7,709 bases of DNA from Candidatus Bathyarchaeota archaeon (GTDB taxonomy: Archaea; Thermoproteota; Bathyarchaeia; 40CM-2-53-6): contig VBBV01000003.1 of assembly GCA_005883695.1 (NCBI GenBank), forward strand, positions 6,094 through 13,802. Reading direction: 5' to 3'. The notes below the pieces were generated by a model, which was given only the letters and a program-made list of their open reading frames with translations, made no database searches and was not told the origin of the DNA. Made by a program: the position numbers and the translations under genes. Positions 1 to 4,735 of this stretch are shown piece by piece (position 1 is the first letter of the stretch; each line of letters opens with the position of its first letter).

Positions 1-361
1 CGTTTCCTAAGAGGATGATCCCCAAGACTGCCAGTGCCATGAAGGATATGCGGGCAATCTTTAGACGCTGTGGGGTCTTGAAGAAGGCGGGGCTCACCAG
101 CTTCACAGGCTCCTCTATTCGGGACATCAATGCGAGGCCTGCTCGTCCCAGGTCAGACAAGTCATACTTGCCCTCCGCCGTCTTCTTGAGTAGACCGTCA
201 AGACCTTCGAGATGATAACTTAGGTGAGCACTCTCAATGTCTACCTGCTGAAGAACATCGGTGAAACTCTTCGGGTCTGAAGCTAATATTCTCAGAATTT
301 TTCTCCGGAGAGGATGCTTTAAGGAAGCGAATATGAGAGAGTACGTTTCTTCTTCCGACAA
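1..361 (-). CDS. Membrane-anchored winged-helix (ArsR-like) transcription regulator, C-terminus cut by window edge
   Basis: Reading the minus strand from a TTG at 361-359 gives 120 uninterrupted codons to the window edge, so the gene is partial at its C-terminus. Residues about 5-85 look like a winged helix-turn-helix: a helix rich in basic residues (SLKHPLRRKILRIL, 13-26), a turn, a probable recognition helix around SAHLSYHLEGLDGLL (44-58), then a short wing (KKTAEGKYDLSDLG). This LSYHL...L pattern is common in archaeal ArsR-like regulators. Residues about 102-120 (ARISFMALAVLGIILLG) form a hydrophobic stretch that looks like a transmembrane helix, suggesting a membrane-tethered regulator. 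TTG is the only plausible start after an in-frame TAG 12 bases upstream. DNA binding and membrane anchoring are inferred from sequence pattern; target genes are unknown. Confidence 0.7.
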   Translation of the reverse strand, partial: MSEEETYSLIFASLKHPLRRKILRILASDPKSFTDVLQQVDIESAHLSYHLEGLDGLLKKTAEGKYDLSDLGRAGLALMSRIEEPVKLVSPAFFKTPQRLKIARISFMALAVLGIILLGN

Positions 362-400
362 GCTTCTACCCGCCTAGAGAATGGTCTGGATCACAAGATT

Positions 401-421
401 AGCTTTTTTCTAAAGAAAGCT
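401..421. repeat. Inverted repeat upstream of the winged-helix gene
   Basis: AGCTTT (401-406) and AAAGCT (416-421) are perfect inverted arms around a T/A-rich centre. They sit 40-60 bases upstream of the TTG start at 361. On the minus strand the centre reads TTTAGAAA, which could be a weak TATA box for that gene, so the arms could mark an operator or autoregulatory site. This is a reading of symmetry and position only. Confidence 0.3.
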
Positions 422-470
422 TTACTCAGGGGAACTTTACATGATTGCCCTTGAGAAGCCCTTCCCAAGA

Positions 471-480
471 GAATAATAGT
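471..480 (+). promoter_or_regulatory. Possible TATA box of the tRNA-Arg gene
   Basis: GAATAATAGT is the AT-rich patch about 30 bases upstream of the mature tRNA 5' end at 506, the spacing expected for an archaeal TATA box with a leader of a few bases. No other comparable box lies at that distance. The assignment is by position only. Confidence 0.35.
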
Positions 481-505
481 ACCATTCAGTAGGAGCGGGC
501 CCCTA

Positions 506-601
506 GGGCCCGTAGTCGAGCCAGGACCAAGACGTGGGCCTTCGGAGCGGTTTCAGCGCGAAGAGAGCCCAAAATCGTGGGTTCGAATCCCACCGGGCCC
601 G
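506..601 (+). tRNA. tRNA-Arg (anticodon UCG) with a 20-base intron
   Basis: The gene folds completely as a tRNA. Acceptor arms are GGGCCCG (506-512) and CGGGCCC (594-600), with G601 as discriminator. The D arm is GTC (515-517)/GAC (531-533) around a 13-base loop with the conserved GG. The anticodon stem TGGGC (535-539)/GCCCA (567-571) is split by an intron. The variable region is AAATC, and the T arm GTGGG/CCCAC encloses TTCGAAT (582-588). Removing 546-565 leaves a 76-base tRNA with loop CTTCGGA, so the anticodon is TCG (542-544), reading CGA and possibly other CGN arginine codons. No CCA is encoded. A short T run (603-606) just downstream may end transcription. The fold is seen directly in the sequence; charging identity follows from the anticodon. 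Confidence 0.95.
546..565 (+). other. tRNA intron (canonical position 37/38) with bulge-helix-bulge
   Basis: The intron is 20 bases, between G545 (position 37) and A566 (position 38). The splice-site fold is textbook: CTTC (540-543) pairs with GAAG (560-563) as the 4-bp central helix; the 3-base bulges are GG|A (544-546) and AG|A (564-566), with cleavage after the second base of each. Inside the intron GCG (547-549) pairs with CGC (557-559) to close a 7-base loop. This is the structure cut by the archaeal tRNA-splicing endonuclease. The intron is far too short to carry an open reading frame. Confidence 0.93.
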
Positions 602-625
602 CTTTTAACCCTCTGACTAGACCAA

Positions 626-645
626 CCAGAGTAAGTTGCTTCTGG
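626..645. repeat. Short hairpin between the tRNA and the homing endonuclease
   Basis: CCAGA (626-630) and TCTGG (641-645) are inverted, with a 10-base spacer, in the 51-base gap between two converging genes. It may help end transcription from either side. It lacks a long T run, so this role is weak. Confidence 0.25.
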
Positions 646-652
646 AAACAAC

Positions 653-1543
653 CTAAGGTAGAGGCCGCGGCAGTAGCCTATTCTTTCTCTGTATCGAGAA
701 CCCGATATGTTTCGCGAATTGTGAGGTATCAGTCGCTCTAAGGGTCAGAGTGTAGCAGGTTTTTCGCCTCTCGTAGAGTCTACCCGTCCGAGGGTCCTTG
801 AGAATTGAACCTGCTGGCTTGCAAACGTATGGGTTTCGCGTCATAATTCCGCACTTGAAGAGAAGATCCCTGACGTAGAGTAAGAGATGCATGTCGGTAT
901 TGTAAATTGAAAGTCTATTTCGACTTATCGTCCCCTCGCCATCGAATAAGGCTCTGAGAAAAGATGTTCTGCATTGGTAGCAGTGTTCGATATACGTTTT
1001 CAGTCGTTGCCATCCTCCGCTTAGGAACCTATGCAGAATGATACTGGAACCTTGAACTATCCACCTCTTTCTTTTCTCGCTCCACCGAACTTGGTAGGGA
1101 TTCGGCCTGACCAGAATCTTCGCAAGGCATCTGCTAAACTCTTTGGCGAAATCACGGTCCGTTACGCTGAGCAGCATCTCGTAATTGTATCCATGAACGT
1201 TAAGATTCCCGTCGCCAGCGATCACACCAATCACGTAGGCTAATTCTGGAGACGCGTCTGTGGGGAATTTGTTCGTTCTACCCGATGGGTTATGGATTCC
1301 TCGGACCCATTCGCTTATCGAACCTTTCGACAACCTTATACGAGTAGATCCGAAGATGTCGGTTTGTATTTGTCGATAACTTATCGAAAGCTTGGCAAGC
1401 TCCGAGACACGAGAGCGTAATCCCACCCTGACCTCGAAAGGTAAGTATTTCCGGATGCGAGCTTCGTTTTCGACGGGCAACAAGATACGATCAAGAAGTC
1501 TTCCTCTTCTGGAGATGCTCGTAGTATTCGCACCTAAAGTCAT
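653..1543 (-). CDS. Free-standing LAGLIDADG homing endonuclease with N-terminal DNA-binding domain
   Basis: The 296-residue protein carries two LAGLIDADG-type helices: ELAYVIGVIAGDG (100-112, acidic residue Asp111) and RTSFLRALFDGEG (192-204, Asp201/Glu203). These helices form the dimer-like core, and their acidic ends bind the metal ions that cut DNA. Each is followed by a beta-rich DNA-contact region, and the protein ends in the FSIQRKN signature (282-288) common in archaeal members. Residues about 45-82 (SISYRQIQTDIF...LSKGSISEWVRG) look like a helix-turn-helix ahead of the nuclease core. The ATG start has GAGG about 10 bases upstream. There is no surrounding intein or protein-coding exon, and the nearby tRNA intron is only 20 bases, so it appears free-standing. 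Both catalytic acids are present, so it may be active; its cleavage site is unknown. Confidence 0.88.
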   Translation of the reverse strand: MTLGANTTSISRRGRLLDRILLPVENEARIRKYLPFEVRVGLRSRVSELAKLSISYRQIQTDIFGSTRIRLSKGSISEWVRGIHNPSGRTNKFPTDASPELAYVIGVIAGDGNLNVHGYNYEMLLSVTDRDFAKEFSRCLAKILVRPNPYQVRWSEKRKRWIVQGSSIILHRFLSGGWQRLKTYIEHCYQCRTSFLRALFDGEGTISRNRLSIYNTDMHLLLYVRDLLFKCGIMTRNPYVCKPAGSILKDPRTGRLYERRKTCYTLTLRATDTSQFAKHIGFSIQRKNRLLPRPLP

Positions 1544-1575
1544 ACGTATTGTCCTCGGGTCACCTCACAAACCGG

Positions 1576-1593
1576 CTAGGTTGCAACACCTAG
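1576..1593. repeat. Palindrome upstream of the homing endonuclease start
   Basis: CTAGGT (1576-1581) and ACCTAG (1588-1593) are perfect inverted arms around TGCAAC. The element sits 33-50 bases upstream of the endonuclease ATG, near where transcription would begin if 1611-1620 is the TATA box. It could be an operator, perhaps for the endonuclease's own HTH domain; that link is speculation. Confidence 0.4.
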
Positions 1594-1610
1594 ACGCGGG
1601 CAAGTGGACC

Positions 1611-1620
1611 CATATTTTGC
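1611..1620 (-). promoter_or_regulatory. Possible TATA box of the homing endonuclease gene
   Basis: On the minus strand this reads GCAAAATATG, the best AT-rich box upstream of the endonuclease. It would place the transcript start near 1585-1590, giving a leader of about 45 bases. Support is by composition and spacing only. Confidence 0.3.
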
Positions 1621-1950
1621 AGAACAGGTCAGCGAAAGTGATGTTGCTGCACCATTTCAGTTCAAGGTGAACAAATAGATAGGCACACGAGAAACGGTAC
1701 CCCAACCGCACCTCACTTTTCGAGCTAGAAATCCTATGCAGAGTGGGTCAAGCAAAAAAGCAAGAGAAGATGATCTAGGAACCCACAGGAATGTTTCTAC
1801 GCATTAGATGGCGGTAGACCCAAATCGTTAGTTCTGAACCGTTAGCTTGCACCTTACTGGGCTCGCCATTAATTGTGCAACGCAGGACGTGATCTACCTG
1901 AGGCAGATTCGTGAAGAGAACATGATGGAGAGTAGTCGCATCAGGGAGCA

Positions 1951-2068
1951 GTTGACTCACGAGGAATTGGTTAACAGAGTCAACCGGAGGCCGAGGCGAC
2001 GCAGACCGGAGACGTAGACACCTCTCGGAACCTCCGGCAAACTGACCAGTTGAAAAGAGAGGCCGGAG
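1951..2068 (-). other. Cluster of inverted repeats: candidate structured RNA or 3' UTR of the Lrp-like gene
   Basis: Several perfect inverted repeats are packed into 118 bases. GTTGACTC (1951-1958) pairs with GAGTCAAC (1977-1984), 8 bp. CCGGAGG (1984-1990) pairs with CCTCCGG (2031-2037), 7 bp, continued inward by CCGAG (1991-1995) with CTCGG (2024-2028) across a 2-base bulge. CTCCGGC (2032-2038) can instead pair with GCCGGAG (2062-2068), and AACTG-AC-CAGTT (2040-2051) is a palindrome inside that loop. The 2031-2038 segment therefore has two mutually exclusive partners, like an attenuator or riboswitch. The region begins 22 bases after the Lrp-like stop on the minus strand, so it would lie in that gene's 3' transcript or form a separate small RNA. 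Strand is inferred from the neighbouring gene. Confidence 0.45.
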
Positions 2069-2089
2069 AGTCGGGGTCGAGTTGATCTT

Positions 2090-2599
2090 CTAGTATGGCG
2101 ATGTTGGTGTCCAGGCGACCAGCGTCTCCACTGCCGTTACTCCGTTGATGCTACCTAATTTCTTAACGGAAGTTTCCAGGAGCTCCTCTGGACTATAGCC
2201 GTGGAATGCAACGAATACGTCGAACTCTCCAGGAATCACGTGGGCTTCGACAAAGTTCGGGAAGGTCTTGATCTTTTGCAGAACGGTCTTGAAAGTGCCC
2301 CTCACCTTCACCAGTGCGAAGGCGATAGGATCCTCCGATTCGTCCTTTTTCGCGTTCGAGATTTTCTGCAGGGAAATCCCTGTCTGGGTAGACGCGATCC
2401 CCTTGATTTTTCTGATCTTCTCGACGATGTTGAACGTCTTGTTGGGTTCGTTGGTTCGTAGCTTGATGACAAGATCGAATCTGCCTGTTACGGGTGTGAC
2501 TGATTCAACGTTTTCGATCTTTCGTAGTTGGCTGATGGCGCGTGTTATTCCTCCCTTGACGTTCGCGAAGACCCAGCTGGTCTGGTCGGATTTCAGCAT
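2090..2599 (-). CDS. Tandem Lrp/AsnC effector-domain (RAM) protein without an HTH
   Basis: The 169-residue protein consists of two copies of the alpha-beta effector domain of Lrp/AsnC regulators. Copy 1 spans about 8-78 (WVFANVKGG..., then VTGRFDLVIKLRT at 37-49) and copy 2 about 92-165 (IAFALVKVRG..., then IPGEFDVFVAFHG at 122-134). Each has the Gly-x-[FY]-Asp strand typical of this fold, which in the family binds amino acids and builds oligomers. The N-terminal DNA-binding helix-turn-helix of ordinary Lrp proteins is absent, so it is probably a ligand sensor or a partner for full-length Lrp proteins rather than a DNA binder. The linker (81-91) is charged and likely flexible. The ATG start follows GGAAAAA with no strong Shine-Dalgarno. 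It lies 136 bases downstream of the hydrolase gene on the same strand. Confidence 0.85.
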   Translation of the reverse strand: MLKSDQTSWVFANVKGGITRAISQLRKIENVESVTPVTGRFDLVIKLRTNEPNKTFNIVEKIRKIKGIASTQTGISLQKISNAKKDESEDPIAFALVKVRGTFKTVLQKIKTFPNFVEAHVIPGEFDVFVAFHGYSPEELLETSVKKLGSINGVTAVETLVAWTPTSPY

Positions 2600-2672
2600 T
2601 TTTTCCGCTGATGCCGTTGGCAGAGGATCCGGCTATTTCCAGTGAGGCGTACCTAGAATGCCAGTTAGAGGT

Positions 2673-2745
2673 AACGTCAATACGATACAGTCAAGGATCG
2701 GCGGGTTTCATGGAAACTTGGAGAAGAATAGAACGTCAATCGATA
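2673..2745. repeat. Near-perfect short direct repeat flanking the hydrolase 3' end
   Basis: AACGTCAATACGATA (2673-2687) recurs as AACGTCAATCGATA (2732-2745), differing by one inserted base and spaced 59 bases. The second copy overlaps the last codons and stop of the hydrolase gene. It may be a small local duplication or slippage product; chance is not excluded. Confidence 0.35.
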
Positions 2746-3455
2746 ACTTGAGTCTTTATCCAGTCTTCCAGAACCGCCGCGGTACGATCAAGCCTCTTGA
2801 AGTAGATCGCACGTCCCTTGTGGGGGTTGAAAGAGTGGTCCGCTCCCTCCACCGTGTGCAAACTAGCCTTTGGTCCAAGTTGTGAAACCAGATCCTCCAC
2901 TTGCTCTGGTCGCGCGTTAGGGTCTCGTGTCCCTGAGATAAACAACATGGGTTTCGAGATCTGGGAGAGGTGTTTGACCCCGAGTTCTTCCGGTCATCCC
3001 GGCCGGTGGATGGGATAGCTGAGATAGTAGAGCCCATCGAAATCGCTTCTCCCGGGTTTGTCTGCCACAACATGGGATGCGACGGCCGCTCCCATCGACA
3101 GTCCTCCTATGACCAACTTCTCTGGTCTCAGGCGCGACATGACTTCGTCGAGGACCTTTCGATAACATCCCACGAGGACGTTCTTCGGGTCCGGGGTTCT
3201 AGTCAATCGAAATTTGGCCTCCATGTAAGGAAAGTTGAATTTGACGGTGAAGAAACCTCGGCGCGCCATTTCGACATGGAAAAATGTGATGAGGGGAGAA
3301 CTCATTGATTTTCTAGCGCCGTGAGCAATAACTATCGTTGTAGAATCCGACAGGTTTTTGCCCGGAGGCGACCCGTAGACCGCACTGATCTGCCGCTTCC
3401 CGCTCCATGGAATCCGTTTGGTCTCCAGGTTTATCGATGTGGGCGGGATTTTCAA
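2736..3455 (-). pseudogene. KANL3/TEX30-type alpha/beta hydrolase interrupted by one in-frame TGA
   Basis: A single frame from a TTG at 3455 encodes a whole alpha/beta hydrolase of about 239 codons, except for a TGA at 2996-2994 (codon 154). Before it lie IVIAHGARKSM (41-51, oxyanion region) and GGLSMGA (117-123) with nucleophile Ser120. After it, in the same frame, come PEELGVKHLSQISKPMLFISGTRD (Asp178) and EGADHSF (His207). The Ser-Asp-His triad is thus complete but split by the stop. The flanking text YPIHRPG-stop-PEEL matches the family pattern YPLHPPG-x-PE, where the missing residue is usually basic; CGA to TGA is one transition. No shift of frame is needed. It is either a recent nonsense pseudogene, a sequencing error, or a read-through gene. 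The 153-residue N-terminal product alone would lack Asp and His. Enzymatic substrate is unknown. Confidence 0.82.
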
Positions 3456-3526
3456 AGCGAGTCTTGCGCTCGGTATCGTCAGTTAGTATGGTTACTGGGT
3501 TGGAGGTGGCTGGGTCGAGGGGATAG

Positions 3527-3536
3527 CTTAAAAAAG
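3527..3536. promoter_or_regulatory. AT-rich divergent promoter region
   Basis: CTTAAAAAAG lies between divergent genes. For the plus-strand gene starting at 3566 it gives an archaeal TATA-box spacing that leaves a leader of only a few bases, consistent with a nearly leaderless transcript and with no Shine-Dalgarno before that ATG. Read on the minus strand (CTTTTTTAAG) it could also serve the hydrolase gene, whose TTG is about 72 bases away. Assignment is by spacing and composition. Confidence 0.45.
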
Positions 3537-3565
3537 AAACATTTAGTCATTCGGCGGCTACAACC

Positions 3566-4105
3566 ATGAATGAGACGACCCTCTCTTTTAGGACGAACAT
3601 GCGGAAACTTTGGGCAGACCACGCGATCTGGACCCGCCAATACGCCGTTTCAGCACTCGACAATGCACCCGATATGGTAGCGGCAAAAGAGAGACTCTTG
3701 AAGACTCCTGACAACATCGGCAACTCCCTCGTCCCGTACTATGGCGAGGGAACGGGCAGAAAACTCTCAGAACTCTTGAGGAAACACATCCTTCTAGGCG
3801 TTGACCTGATCGAGTTCGCAAAAGCCGGAGACCAGAAGAATTTCGAGACGCAAGATAGCAAGTGGACCGTGAACGCTGACGAGATAGCGGGGTTCCTAAG
3901 CCAGACGAATCCTCACTGGACCAAGGACGACATGTTTGACCTACTTCACCAGCACCTTACTCTGACAAAGAAACAGGTCGAAGCGCGACTTGACAAGAGA
4001 TGGAACGATGACGTTGCGGCCTTCGACGATGTCTTCACCGAGATTAACACGGTCGCGGACACGATCTCGCAAGGCATCATGAAACATTTCCCCGACAAGT
4101 TCTAG
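3566..4105 (+). CDS. Conserved-looking helical protein of unknown function
   Basis: The 179-residue product starts at an ATG close behind a TATA-like box. I do not recognise a named family with confidence. It looks soluble and almost entirely alpha-helical, with no signal peptide or membrane segment. Notable features are MRKLWADHAIWTRQYAV (12-28), a helix with His and Trp; GNSLVPYYGEGTGRKLSELLRKHILLGVDLI (52-82); NPHWTKDDMFDLLHQHLTL (115-133); and a C-terminal helix ending in MKHFPDKF. Several histidines with regularly placed Asp/Glu suggest a helical bundle that could bind metal, but this is inference. The thioredoxin-fold gene follows after 53 bases on the same strand and may be co-transcribed, although a hairpin separates them. 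The frame is well formed and clearly a real gene. Confidence 0.75.
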   Translation: MNETTLSFRTNMRKLWADHAIWTRQYAVSALDNAPDMVAAKERLLKTPDNIGNSLVPYYGEGTGRKLSELLRKHILLGVDLIEFAKAGDQKNFETQDSKWTVNADEIAGFLSQTNPHWTKDDMFDLLHQHLTLTKKQVEARLDKRWNDDVAAFDDVFTEINTVADTISQGIMKHFPDKF

Positions 4106-4123
4106 CAGAGACCGGAATTAGCG

Positions 4124-4152
4124 CTCATCAACCGTTACCGACGGCCGATGAG
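4124..4152 (+). promoter_or_regulatory. Leader hairpin just upstream of the thioredoxin-fold gene
   Basis: CTCATC (4124-4129) pairs with GATGAG (4147-4152), and CCGT (4132-4135) with ACGG (4141-4144), separated by a symmetric AA/CC internal loop and capped by TACCG. The structure ends 6 bases before the ATG at 4159, where it would hide the ribosome-binding zone. It could control translation, or mark the end of the upstream transcript; there is no T run after it, which disfavours simple termination. Confidence 0.45.
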
Positions 4153-4158
4153 TAGGAC

Positions 4159-4722
4159 ATGCGCTGGAAGTTGGAACTTCCCGAGGCTAGAATAGAAACT
4201 CTAACAATAGGAGCAGGTGCTCCGGACTTCGGGAATCTGCTCGGCGTAGACGGGGAACGCTACTCTCTTTCATCCTTCCAAAATAAGAGACTGCTCGTTC
4301 TGCTATTCATCTCAAACGGCTGCCCAACAGTAAAGGCCTGTCAGGATCGGATGATCAAGATCCAAAGAGACTACTCAACGAAAAACGTACAGCTGCTAGC
4401 TCTGAACTCAAACAACTCGTACCTCTCTCCGGCCGATACCTACGCAGAAATGGTCCTGAGAGTACAGGAGAAAGGTTTCAACTTCCCATATGTCAAGGAT
4501 GAAGATAGGACAGTTGCCAGAGCGTACGGAGCTGTTTGCACGCCCGATGTGTTTCTGCTGGATGAGGAAAGGAGGCTTCGCTACAAGGGTCGTATAGACG
4601 ACTCTAGAAACCCCGAAAGAGTAACAGTCAGCGATTTGAGAAACGCAATCGACGATCTTCTCGCAAATAGGCCTGTTCGAGTATCCGAGACAACGCCCTT
4701 CGGCTGCAGCATCGTCTGGTAA
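4159..4722 (+). CDS. Peroxiredoxin-like thioredoxin-fold protein (AhpC/TSA, Prx_like1 type)
   Basis: The 187-residue protein opens with the family's IGAGAPDFGNLLGVDG stretch (17-32), continues with LLVLLFISNGCPTVKACQDRM (45-65) and GAVCTPDVFLLD (124-135), which has the cis-proline loop, and ends in FGCSIVW (181-187), a C-terminal signature of this redoxin subgroup. Close relatives carry CNHCP at the active site; here it is S52-N-G-C55-P, so the first Cys is replaced by Ser. Cys61, Cys127 and Cys183 remain. It probably handles thiol or peroxide redox chemistry in the cytoplasm, perhaps by a one-Cys mechanism or with Cys127 or Cys183 as partner. The ATG has no strong Shine-Dalgarno; a TTG at codon 5 is an alternative. 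The acetyltransferase gene begins 13 bases after its stop, suggesting an operon. Confidence 0.85.
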   Translation: MRWKLELPEARIETLTIGAGAPDFGNLLGVDGERYSLSSFQNKRLLVLLFISNGCPTVKACQDRMIKIQRDYSTKNVQLLALNSNNSYLSPADTYAEMVLRVQEKGFNFPYVKDEDRTVARAYGAVCTPDVFLLDEERRLRYKGRIDDSRNPERVTVSDLRNAIDDLLANRPVRVSETTPFGCSIVW

Positions 4723-4735
4723 TTCCGCAAGAAGC

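Larger units (their letters stand above)
1544..2089. other. 546-base stretch without a convincing gene
   Basis: No reading frame here resembles a protein family. A minus-strand frame of 61 codons from a GTG (1775-1960) exists, but it is the tail of a longer open frame following the Lrp-like stop codon and has no recognisable motif. The stretch holds a possible promoter and palindrome for the endonuclease gene (1576-1620) and a dense set of inverted repeats at 1951-2068. The rest (about 1625-1775) shows nothing I can name. Confidence 0.6.

Noticed and set aside
15..215. Plus-strand open frame of 66 codons
   Set aside because: It lies opposite the winged-helix gene, whose protein pattern is clear; the plus-strand product is Arg/Ser/Pro-rich without any motif.
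546..565. Idea that the homing endonuclease belongs to the tRNA intron
   Set aside because: The intron is only 20 bases and its splice structure is complete; the endonuclease gene is outside the tRNA and on the other strand.
1392..1670. Plus-strand open frame of 92 codons overlapping the endonuclease start
   Set aside because: It is mostly antisense to a recognised LAGLIDADG protein and its extension past 1543 has no family-like features.
1951..2068. Terminal inverted repeats of an insertion sequence
   Set aside because: The repeats are nested and closely spaced, enclose no transposase and have no target-site duplications that I can see.
2994..2996. TGA as selenocysteine
   Set aside because: The position is not a catalytic or redox site in this hydrolase family and no SECIS-like element was noticed; a basic residue is expected there.
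3321..3569. Plus-strand open frame of 82 codons
   Set aside because: It is antisense to the hydrolase N-terminus and runs through the promoter region; no motif.
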